Positions 1-5,877 of a stretch of 6,257 bases of DNA are shown here, piece after piece (the stretch's first letter is position 1; each line of letters starts with the position of its first letter). The stretch is taken from the NCBI GenBank assembly GCA_030596265.1, contig JAUVKM010000136.1:1-6257 (forward strand), given 5' to 3'. A model generated the notes under the pieces. That model saw nothing but the letters and a program-made list of their open reading frames with translations. It was not told the origin of the DNA and did not search any database. Origin of the DNA: Candidatus Cloacimonadota bacterium. GTDB lineage: Bacteria > Cloacimonadota > Cloacimonadia > Cloacimonadales > TCS61. The translations under genes were made by a program, and so were the position numbers.

Positions 1-582
1 TTGTCCAAAATCAACACTTTTATGTTTTAGCCCAAGATCGAAAGCGTAACTCATTCCACGTCCCTTGATGCCGCCTTCATTATTACCAGTTCCTTCAGGT
101 GCAAGATCACTAAGTATGAATTTGAATGCAAGACCAACACCAGTATTTTGACTAGCCTGGTAACCATAAGTTGCCGCTATAGAAAGGTCATAACTTTCAA
201 AAGTGCTTAGCAAAACGCCATTTTCATCTAATTGATCTTGTTTACCATAAGTCATATAAGTTGCGGCAAATCCCACATTTCCCAGGTCTTCTATATAGTT
301 ATTTCCAGAAAGATGAAAATAATACATATCACTGAATATTTTACCAAACCAATTTGAAAACATACTACTAAATTGTTTTTTTCTATTAAATGCCATTGCA
401 CCTGTATTCCAGTATCCGGCAAATGCGTCATCTGTTTGTGCAACATATGCTTGCCCCATACCGCCTGTTCGAGCACTTGGTTCAATTAATAGAAATATTA
501 CGGCTGCTTCTGAAATTGCATTTGCTGCAATCGGTATAAGCATAATTAAAATGAGTGTTAGGATGATTACTTTACTTTTCAT
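1..582 (-). CDS. PorV/PorQ-family outer-membrane beta-barrel protein (5' part, runs off the left edge)
   Basis: The first 194 codons are present and the 3' end lies outside the window. The start is ATG at 582, with a GGAGG Shine-Dalgarno sequence at 588-592 five bases upstream. Residues 1-22 (MKSKVIILTLILIMLIPIAA followed by NA) form a clear signal peptide: a basic start, a long hydrophobic core and an ANA-type cleavage site. Just after it comes FLLIEPSARTGGMGQAYVA, the signature region of the PorV/PorQ (UPF0164-like) family of FCB bacteria. The rest alternates short aromatic/glycine-rich beta strands such as GFAATYMTYG and VGLAFKFILSD, as expected for an outer-membrane barrel. Known relatives include PorV, which works in type IX secretion, but the family is large and many members have no assigned role. 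The family call is fairly safe and the exact function is not. The gene lies downstream of the tRNA on the same strand. I saw no terminator between them and no convincing promoter of its own. Confidence 0.8.
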   Translation of the reverse strand, partial: MKSKVIILTLILIMLIPIAANAISEAAVIFLLIEPSARTGGMGQAYVAQTDDAFAGYWNTGAMAFNRKKQFSSMFSNWFGKIFSDMYYFHLSGNNYIEDLGNVGFAATYMTYGKQDQLDENGVLLSTFESYDLSIAATYGYQASQNTGVGLAFKFILSDLAPEGTGNNEGGIKGRGMSYAFDLGLKHKSVDFGQ

Positions 583-665
583 TGATTCCTCCAGTATATT
601 ATATTAGGTAAAAATTAAAACAGAAGATGTGACAATTTAAATTAAAAATAACCTCCTAGAAATTA

Positions 666-752
666 TGGTGCCGAAGGCCGGAATCGAACCGGCACGAGCT
701 ATTGCTCGGAGGATTTTGAATCCACTGCGTATACCAATTTCACCACTTCGGC
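666..752 (-). tRNA. tRNA-Leu, anticodon CAA
   Basis: The minus strand folds as a class II tRNA of 87 nt. The acceptor stem is GCCGAAG/CTTCGGC, followed by discriminator A and a genome-encoded CCA at 666-668. The anticodon loop is TTCAAAA with anticodon CAA (716-718). The long variable arm is CGAGC-AATA-GCTCG and the T arm is GCCGG-TTCGATT-CCGGC. It reads UUG leucine codons. The anticodon stem, GTGGA against TCCTC, has a U-U mismatch at the 28:42 pair, where a U-A pair would be usual. The other arms pair normally, so the gene looks functional. Confidence 0.97.
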
Positions 753-759
753 AACGAAA

Positions 760-791
760 AGTATAAAAAAAACTGAGGATTTTGATGTCAA
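760..791 (-). promoter_or_regulatory. Possible promoter of the tRNA-Leu gene
   Basis: On the minus strand TTGACA (786-791) is followed after 20 bases by TATACT (760-765), a few bases before the tRNA 5' end at 752. Both hexamers are good, but a 20-base spacer is longer than the usual 16-18, and the transcript would start almost at the mature tRNA end. The call is therefore tentative. The -35 box also lies in a short inverted repeat, GTCAA-N7-TTGAC (787-803). Confidence 0.3.
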
Positions 792-824
792 GCCTTTTTT
801 GACTAGTTATTAAGCTGTATGGGT

Positions 825-857
825 AATAAAAAAAAGGGGAGATGAATTCTCCCCTTT
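825..857 (-). terminator. Intrinsic terminator of groL
   Basis: The minus strand has a perfect 10-bp stem, AAAGGGGAGA/TCTCCCCTTT (arms 833-842 and 848-857), with a 5-base loop. It runs straight into a tract of eight T residues (828-835, partly in the stem). It begins 24 bases after the groL stop codon. This is a textbook Rho-independent terminator and should separate groL from the tRNA gene. Confidence 0.92.
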
Positions 858-881
858 AATACATTTATATTTGGTTGTGAT

Positions 882-2522
882 CTACATTCCCATTCCCGGC
901 ATTCCACCCATTCCGCCTGGCATAGGAGGCATTGCGGCTGCATCTTCTTTAATGTCCGTAATTATACATTCTGTTGTAAGGAAGAGTCCTGCAATACTTG
1001 TTGCGTTTTGTACAGCACTTCTAACAACCTTAGCCGGATCTATGATTCCGGTTTTAAAAAGGTCAACAAATTCTCCCTTAGCTGCATTGAATCCAAAATG
1101 AACATCATCAGAATTTTTGATCTTTTCAACAATGAGAGCACCTTCTTCACCAGCATTTGATGCAATATAATAAGCAGGTTTTGTGAGTGCGCTTTTAAGA
1201 ATTTGTGCTCCAACTTTTTCTTCGTGAGTTTCATGTTTCATCTTATCAATTGCTCTTGCAGCATAAATAAGTGTTACTCCACCACCAGCTACGATACCTT
1301 CTTCAACTGCAGCACGAGTAGCATGAAGGGCATCATCAACTCTTGCTTTTTTCTCTTTCATTTCGGTCTCTGTTGCTGCACCGATCTTAAGAACTGCAAC
1401 ACCGCTTGAAAGTTTAGCGAGTCTTTCTTGGAGTTTTTCTTTATCATAATCAGATGTAGTTTCTTCGATCTGAGCTTTGATCTGCTTAACACGAGCATTA
1501 AGGTCTTCTGTACTTCCAGCACCTTCTCTAATGATTGTGTTTTCTTTATCTATAATTACTTTTCTCGCTGTTCCAAGATCTTTAATTGTTGCAGATTCAA
1601 GTTTTCTGCCCATTTCTTCGGAAATTACAGTTCCACCCGTGAGGATTGCAATATCTTCCATCATAGCTTTACGCCTGTCACCAAATCCAGGTGCTTTTAC
1701 AGCAGCTACATTCAATGTTCCGCGGAGTTTATTTACAACTAAAGTTGCAAGTGCTTCGCCTTCGATATCTTCAGAAATAATGAAAAATGGTTTTCCTGTC
1801 TGTGCAACTTCCTGGAGTATTGGTAGCAAGTCTTTCATTACGCTTACTTTTTTATCGAAAAGAAGAATATAGGGATCTTCAAATTCTGTGATCATTTTAT
1901 CGGGATCTGTTACAAAGTAGGGAGATAGATATCCACGATCAAACTGCATTCCTTCAACTTTGTCCAAAGAAGTTTCGATAGATTTAGCTTCTTCTACATT
2001 GATGATTCCTTCCTCGCCAACAGTTCTCATTGCTTCAGCAATCAGATTTCCAATTTCCTTATCGTTATTAGCGGAAATTGCAGCGATTTGTGCTATCTTC
2101 TCATTTTCTTTAGTTTCTAAACTAAGTTCTTTGATCTTTGCAGTAACAACTCTTGATGCTTTTTCAATTCCTCTTTTCAGATACATTGGATTTACACCAG
2201 CTGTAACATGTTTAAGACCTTCTTCGATAATTGCCTGGGTAAGGATCGTTGCAGTAGTAGTTCCATCACCTGCAACATCATGAGTTTTTTCTGCAACTTC
2301 TTTTACCAGTTGAGCACCCATATTCTCAAAAGGGTCATCCAACTCGATCTCTTTTGCTACAGTAACACCATCTTTTGTGATGAGTGGTGAACCAAATTTT
2401 CTATCTATAACAACATTTCTGCCTTTGGGTCCTAATGTAACCTTAACAGCATCAGTAAGCTCATCAACCCCTTTTTTCATTGCGGTTCTTGAACTATGAC
2501 TAAATTTCATTTGCTTTGCCAT
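882..2522 (-). CDS. groL: Chaperonin GroEL (60-kDa subunit)
   Basis: This is a complete 546-residue GroEL, the usual length. It forms the double-ring ATP-driven folding cage in the cytoplasm and works with the GroES lid. Visible signatures are [12 protein letters not shown] (29-40), the catalytic-region Asp51, the nucleotide-binding DGTTT (86-90), the apical substrate-binding region GYLSPYFV (197-204), and [16 protein letters not shown] with Asp397 (equivalent to E. coli Asp398). AGGG follows at 412-415, and the tail is the typical Met/Gly-rich one ending GGMPGMGM. The start is ATG at 2522, with AGGAGG (2534-2539) eleven bases upstream, and the stop is TAG. A CIRCE operator overlaps the promoter region, so HrcA-type heat-shock control is likely. 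No groES lies on either side, and the gene looks monocistronic between its own promoter and terminator. Sampled lines show a clearly higher GC content than the cassette upstream of it. Identification is certain. Confidence 0.99.
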   Translation of the reverse strand: MAKQMKFSHSSRTAMKKGVDELTDAVKVTLGPKGRNVVIDRKFGSPLITKDGVTVAKEIELDDPFENMGAQLVKEVAEKTHDVAGDGTTTATILTQAIIEEGLKHVTAGVNPMYLKRGIEKASRVVTAKIKELSLETKENEKIAQIAAISANNDKEIGNLIAEAMRTVGEEGIINVEEAKSIETSLDKVEGMQFDRGYLSPYFVTDPDKMITEFEDPYILLFDKKVSVMKDLLPILQEVAQTGKPFFIISEDIEGEALATLVVNKLRGTLNVAAVKAPGFGDRRKAMMEDIAILTGGTVISEEMGRKLESATIKDLGTARKVIIDKENTIIREGAGSTEDLNARVKQIKAQIEETTSDYDKEKLQERLAKLSSGVAVLKIGAATETEMKEKKARVDDALHATRAAVEEGIVAGGGVTLIYAARAIDKMKHETHEEKVGAQILKSALTKPAYYIASNAGEEGALIVEKIKNSDDVHFGFNAAKGEFVDLFKTGIIDPAKVVRSAVQNATSIAGLFLTTECIITDIKEDAAAMPPMPGGMGGMPGMGM

Positions 2523-2558
2523 AATTTTTATAGCCTCCTATTTATTTTTTTCACTTTC

Positions 2559-2585
2559 TTAGCAATCTTACTTAATGAGTGCTAA
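2559..2585. promoter_or_regulatory. CIRCE operator (HrcA binding site) of groL
   Basis: The inverted repeat is TTAGCAATC, nine bases, then GAGTGCTAA. The CIRCE consensus is TTAGCACTC-N9-GAGTGCTAA, so 17 of 18 arm positions match and the single change is C to A in the left arm. It lies 37 bases before the groL start codon and overlaps the predicted -10 region, the usual place for repression by HrcA in unstressed cells. An hrcA gene is not in the window. Confidence 0.93.
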
Positions 2586-2611
2586 ACATAAGATAACCAA
2601 TTTTCTGTCAA
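2583..2611 (-). promoter_or_regulatory. groL promoter (sigma-70-like)
   Basis: On the minus strand a perfect TTGACA lies at 2606-2611. The -10 box is either TATGTT (2585-2590, spacer 15) or TGTTTA (2583-2588, spacer 17). Transcription would start inside or just after the CIRCE element, which fits the operator's role. The -35 is convincing; the exact -10 is uncertain. Confidence 0.6.
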
Positions 2612-2616
2612 ATAAA

Positions 2617-2658
2617 AATATTAATTTCAGAAAAATTAGTTGCGTGTTATTTTGATTA
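2617..2658 (+). repeat. Left copy of the 42-bp direct repeat flanking the cassette
   Basis: This segment matches 5798-5839 at 40 of 42 positions without gaps. The differences are 2644 G/A and 2655 A/G. It begins AATATTAATTTCAG and lies just upstream of the groL promoter. Inside it is a weak inverted repeat, TAATTT-CAGAA-AAATTA (2622-2638). The two copies have the same orientation and are 3181 bp apart, enclosing the two HEPN-type genes. They may mark insertion boundaries or may be two members of a dispersed intergenic repeat family. Confidence 0.85.
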
Positions 2659-2673
2659 AGAAATATACATTTT

Positions 2674-2701
2674 TATACATTTGCAGATATACATTTGCAG
2701 A
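2674..2701 (+). repeat. 14-bp tandem duplication in the cassette leader
   Basis: TATACATTTGCAGA occurs twice back to back (2674-2687 and 2688-2701) with no mismatch. A partial third unit, TATACATTT, lies just before at 2664-2672. It sits upstream of the candidate cassette promoter and directly abuts the 11-bp repeats, so it may be part of the same regulatory region. Confidence 0.85.
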
Positions 2702-2746
2702 AAGTTTGAGAAAAGTTTGTGGAAAGTTTGAGAAATATCTCAAACT
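2701..2746 (+). promoter_or_regulatory. Operator-like array: three 11-bp direct repeats and a palindrome
   Basis: AAAGTTTGAGA (2701-2711), AAAGTTTGTGG (2712-2722) and AAAGTTTGAGA (2723-2733) follow one another at exactly 11-bp steps, about one helical turn. The last unit forms a perfect palindrome with what follows: AGTTTGAGA (2725-2733), spacer AATA, TCTCAAACT (2738-2746). No T tract follows, so it is not a terminator. It lies immediately before a TATAAT box, overlapping where the -35 region would be. This is the expected position of a repressor site controlling the cassette. The binding protein is unknown. Confidence 0.6.
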
Positions 2747-2753
2747 ATGTGCA

Positions 2754-2759
2754 TATAAT
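2754..2759 (+). promoter_or_regulatory. Candidate -10 box of the two-gene cassette
   Basis: A perfect TATAAT lies 78 bases before the first cassette gene. No good -35 is found at 16-18 bases; the nearest is TTGAGA at 2728-2733, with a 20-base spacer, inside the palindrome. The promoter may therefore be weak or factor-dependent. The implied leader of roughly 70 bases contains a small inverted repeat, TTATTG-ACGGA-CAATAA (2800-2816). Confidence 0.4.
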
Positions 2760-2837
2760 TCTTTTCCTTGTTTTTTGATCCATTATTACTTAATTATTTT
2801 TATTGACGGACAATAATCAAATTAAAAAGGTTTTATT

Positions 2838-4106
2838 ATGAGAAATAATTGGTGGTACACTGTTGGTGTTGAAGCAGATTTTGGTTGGCCTATAGAGGAC
2901 ACTGAAATAGAATATCTTGGACATAAATATTTGTTAAGACCGGAAAGTGATACGCTTTCACAGTCAATATCTTTGTCTTGCCCTGAAAAATATAGCATGA
3001 AAACTGCTAATCTACTTGTAAATAGATTTCTTAGTGCTCTATCTTGGAGTGAGTTTGGAGGAATAAATATAACTTCTTCCGGTACAGGTGGATCAAAACC
3101 TATATTAATTGGCAAATCTAATGGTAGATTTATTTCTAAAGGATACAAAGTAGATTATTTACCAGAACCGAAAGATGATAAGTCAAAACGTGCTCTAGCA
3201 CTATTTCGTGAAGCTAAGAGCGTTAATAGTATAGCCTATTCTTTCTTAGGCTTTTATAAAGTTTTGAATGTTATATTCAGTACTGGAAGTAATCAAAAAG
3301 ATTGGATTAATATTAACCTAATAAATGTTAAAGGATTTAGCTCCTCAGAACGTTTAGAAGAATTAAAAAAAGAACACACAGATTTAGGAGAATATTTTTA
3401 TCTCCAAGGACGATGTGCAATTGCCCACTCTTTTAATGATCCTGTAGTTGATCCTGATATTCCATCTGATATATTGCGATTGAGTAAAGATTTGCCACTG
3501 ATTCAGGAACTTGCTGAAATCGCTATTGAAAAAGAACTAAAAATTATAACAAAGTCAACTTTCCATGATTTGCATTTATATGAGCTACAAGGTTTTGTAA
3601 ATATATTTGGAAAAAACATTATCAATTCTCTGAAAAATGGTGAAAGGATAAACGAAAAAACTGAGTATGATATACCAATAATTTCATTAAGATTAAGAAA
3701 TTCAGATTTGTTTCCTTCATATGAAGGGCTTATCCCTGTTAATGTAATTCAAGATAAATATTCTCTCAAAATCCAATTAAATTCAAAAGATAATATTCTC
3801 CAATTAGTGATTATTCTAGATTTTAAAAACTGGAGACTAATTTTTAATCCGGTAACACAAGTAAAAGTAAAGGATGATGGTACATCAAGACCAATGTTCA
3901 TTAATAGTGAGACAGCATTATTTGCCAAAGGTAAATACTCAAATGGGCAGATTGAAATTTATAATACAGAATCTAAACAATTATTAGCAAGGACCGATCC
4001 ATTTATTCCATGCAATATAGATTTAAGAGAAACTATTAAGAATTTTGAAAATTGGCACAAAGAATCCCTTAAAAAAGCTGAAGAGAGAGAAGCAAATGAG
4101 AATTGA
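2838..4106 (+). CDS. HEPN-like protein of the 'MauJ' type, first gene of a putative defence pair
   Basis: This encodes 422 residues with no signal peptide or membrane segment, so it is probably cytoplasmic. The start is ATG at 2838, with a weak AAAGG seven bases upstream. The N-terminal part (about 1-110), WWYTVGVEADFGWP...IEYLGHKYLLRPE, looks beta-rich. An alpha-helical middle part (about 115-235) runs from RALALFREAKSVNSIAYSFL through GEYFYLQGRCAIAHSFNDPVVDPD. Arg192 and His197 in RCAIAH form an Rx4H motif, as in HEPN ribonucleases. The C-terminal half (about 240-422) is mixed and I do not recognise it. Proteins of this style are commonly labelled 'methylamine utilization protein MauJ', but no methylamine genes are here. 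The stop overlaps the next gene by 11 bp, so the two are probably translated together. The gene is more AT-rich than groL. RNase activity is inferred, not shown. The family call rests on recalled motif style. Confidence 0.88.
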   Translation: MRNNWWYTVGVEADFGWPIEDTEIEYLGHKYLLRPESDTLSQSISLSCPEKYSMKTANLLVNRFLSALSWSEFGGINITSSGTGGSKPILIGKSNGRFISKGYKVDYLPEPKDDKSKRALALFREAKSVNSIAYSFLGFYKVLNVIFSTGSNQKDWININLINVKGFSSSERLEELKKEHTDLGEYFYLQGRCAIAHSFNDPVVDPDIPSDILRLSKDLPLIQELAEIAIEKELKIITKSTFHDLHLYELQGFVNIFGKNIINSLKNGERINEKTEYDIPIISLRLRNSDLFPSYEGLIPVNVIQDKYSLKIQLNSKDNILQLVIILDFKNWRLIFNPVTQVKVKDDGTSRPMFINSETALFAKGKYSNGQIEIYNTESKQLLARTDPFIPCNIDLRETIKNFENWHKESLKKAEEREANEN

Positions 4107-5478
4107 AGAAGAAATTAAAAGATCAGGATATTTCTGGCTACCAAACAATCCAGATAAAAAAGTACCAGGAACCTTATCAATTGTAGATGGTGGGAAAATC
4201 GAACTTGAACTAATAGGTCTATTTAATGAAAAGATTCAGGAATTTAGCATTAGTGATGATTTAAATAGAATAAATGGTTCAGTTGAAAAAGATGGATATG
4301 TGACACTTGAAGATTGTTTTTATATTCGAAAAACATTATCATTTGGGAGTATATCAACATCACGTATCTTTGTACACAAAATGTTTAGTGGAGTAGCTTA
4401 TGATAAAGATGAATTGATAAGTTTCAATAGTCTTTCATTTTCTATTGAAGGTTTGGATGTGTGGCTAAATATTAGTGGTATAAGAGCAGAAACAAGTTAT
4501 GATAATGGTGTATTGAATTTAACTTATATACCTCCTACAAATTTGTCATACAAGCTATCAAATGGAATGAGACTTGATATATGTTTCGCTCATACATTCC
4601 CTCTAGTTCCAAGTATAAATGAAGCTAAGGTAACCCAAAGAGCATACATTAAACTTACTTCTGAAAAAGCAAAATGCTTGAATGATTTTACAGAAATTGC
4701 ACTTAAACTAAATCACTTTATTAGTTATGCTGTAGATGAAACAGTTACCATAAAGGATTTAATTGCTAAATCATCTGATATTAAGATTCCATATTCAAAA
4801 GATAAAATTGAATCAAAACCTATTAAAGTCTACTTTCAAAGTAGATTCTTTTCTTCAAAGAATCCTGATGTTAAACATCATAAAATGGTCATTTCATACA
4901 ATGATATTCAGAATATTGCCGAAAAAGTATTTAACAATTGGATAAATGCTTATGATACTCTGAGTTCATCATTTGAACTATATTTCTTAACAAAAATCAA
5001 TGCTTATAAATACATTGATGGACAATTTTTAGCACTTGCTCATGGATTAGAGGCTCTACATAGAAATATTTGTAAAGATACGATTATGAGTGATGAAGAA
5101 TTCAAATCTTTAATTTCTAAATTATTGGAAAACTGTCCAAATAATTGGGAAAAATTAATTAACAATAAACTTCAATTTGCTAATGAACTTACTCTAAAAA
5201 ATCGGTTAGACAGAATCATTAAACCTATGAAAAAATATTTTGGAAATGATAAAGATGTAAAGAAGTTTATTCGCAAAATCGTTGATACAAGGAATTATTA
5301 CACTCATTATACTGAAGGGTTAAAATCAAGAGCTGCAAAGGGTAAAGAAATATATTACTTAATCGTGAAAATTGAATTCATTTTTCTGTTAAAATTTTTA
5401 TCAATTATTGGATTGAGTAACACAGAGATAGATGATTTAGTTAAGAAACGTTCATTAAGAAGAAAACTATTAACATGA
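4096..5478 (+). CDS. ApeA-type abortive-infection HEPN protein
   Basis: This encodes 460 residues, probably cytoplasmic. The N-terminus GYFWLPNNPDKKVPGTL (11-27), followed by IELELIG, is typical of ApeA N-terminal domain 1. That domain is beta-rich and spans roughly residues 10-260. The C-terminal helical part (about 270-445) contains FLALAHGLEALHR (311-323) and DTRNYYTHY (397-405). Arg399 and His404 form the Rx4H motif of HEPN nucleases. ApeA is known as a single-gene anti-phage system that stops infected cells through its HEPN domain. An upstream in-frame ATG at 4045 would add 17 Lys-rich residues inside the preceding gene. I chose 4096 because it has a GAGAGAGAAG purine run just before it, because the ATG overlaps the upstream stop by 11 bp, and because it places the conserved domain at the usual distance from the start. 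It is AT-rich like its partner. The domain call is strong. Orthology to the tested E. coli ApeA is not claimed, so no symbol is given. Confidence 0.93.
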   Translation: MRIEEEIKRSGYFWLPNNPDKKVPGTLSIVDGGKIELELIGLFNEKIQEFSISDDLNRINGSVEKDGYVTLEDCFYIRKTLSFGSISTSRIFVHKMFSGVAYDKDELISFNSLSFSIEGLDVWLNISGIRAETSYDNGVLNLTYIPPTNLSYKLSNGMRLDICFAHTFPLVPSINEAKVTQRAYIKLTSEKAKCLNDFTEIALKLNHFISYAVDETVTIKDLIAKSSDIKIPYSKDKIESKPIKVYFQSRFFSSKNPDVKHHKMVISYNDIQNIAEKVFNNWINAYDTLSSSFELYFLTKINAYKYIDGQFLALAHGLEALHRNICKDTIMSDEEFKSLISKLLENCPNNWEKLINNKLQFANELTLKNRLDRIIKPMKKYFGNDKDVKKFIRKIVDTRNYYTHYTEGLKSRAAKGKEIYYLIVKIEFIFLLKFLSIIGLSNTEIDDLVKKRSLRRKLLT

Positions 5479-5797
5479 TTCCAATTCAACTAGAATTGAA
5501 TTTATTAAGAGATAAATTGCAATATAACACATCTATACACTTGTAATGAACTATTAAACTTATCTAACTGCTTTGACAGACTTCTTCTTTTTCTTTTCTC
5601 CAGAAATAGAGCTCATTCTTTGAGATCAAAATAGACCCCTCTTGAAGACAACTCCAGATTCTTATCAGATAGCCATATCTCTCTGCTCTTTTACCTAAAA
5701 CGTCTCGTTAAACTTATTCACAAATTTGAGTTAGCACATCATATTTTAATCGAAATAACTTAATACATTCATTTAATACTAAAATTGATAAGCTAAT
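5479..5797. other. Gene-free stretch behind the cassette, with possible broken coding remnants
   Basis: No intact gene is visible. Right after the ApeA-type stop is a weak A/T-rich hairpin, AATTCAA-N6-TTGAATT (5483-5502), without a T tract; it could be a poor terminator. On the minus strand, 5690-5505 reads as a protein-like frame (IWLSDKNLELSSRGVYFDL, later ALFLEKRKRRSLSKQLDKF) broken by one TGA at 5613-5615. A second minus frame is open from 5707 to a stop at 5564 but has no ATG start. These may be remains of a lost gene or chance openness. I do not recognise either. Confidence 0.5.
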
Positions 5798-5839
5798 AAT
5801 ATTAATTTCAGAAAAATTAGTTGCATGTTATTTTGGTTA
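5798..5839 (+). repeat. Right copy of the 42-bp direct repeat flanking the cassette
   Basis: This is the same sequence as 2617-2658 with two substitutions, in the same orientation, including the internal inverted repeat TAATTT-CAGAA-AAATTA (5803-5819). It ends 38 bases before the start codon of the M1-type gene. No convincing sigma-70 promoter was found within it, so a promoter role is not supported by what I can see. Confidence 0.85.
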
Positions 5840-5877
5840 TAGAAAAACTAAACCAAAAGATTATTTCCGGAGGGAAA

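Noticed and set aside
291..485. 64-codon minus-strand frame inside the PorV/PorQ-like gene
   Set aside because: It lies in another frame of the same strand. The frame starting at 582 has a signal peptide, a family motif and a good Shine-Dalgarno sequence, so this one is a by-product.
594..605. TATAAT-like -10 box upstream of the PorV/PorQ-like gene on the minus strand
   Set aside because: It lies so close to the GGAGG that transcription would start at the ribosome binding site, and no -35 is found at a normal distance.
871..2390. Several plus-strand open frames inside the groL region (871-1101, 1203-1409, 1428-1742, 1477-1872, 1960-2283, 2208-2390) and a minus frame at 1040-1234
   Set aside because: All are shadows of the certain groL coding frame. 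Their translations are Ser/Phe/Cys-rich and have no recognisable domains or ribosome binding sites.
2664..2746. CRISPR-like array
   Set aside because: The repeats are 11 and 14 bp, contiguous and without unique spacers, so they do not fit a CRISPR array.
2822..3148. 108-codon minus-strand frame opposite the start of the first cassette gene
   Set aside because: It is antisense to a well-supported gene, has a low-complexity translation and no ribosome binding site.
4763..4945. 60-codon plus-strand frame inside the ApeA-type gene
   Set aside because: It is an out-of-frame shadow in AT-rich coding DNA with no domain or start signal.
5573..5578. TTGACA on the plus strand as a -35 box for the M1-type gene
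   Set aside because: No -10-like sequence lies at 16-18 bases, only a C/T-rich run, and the gene starts 300 bases further on.
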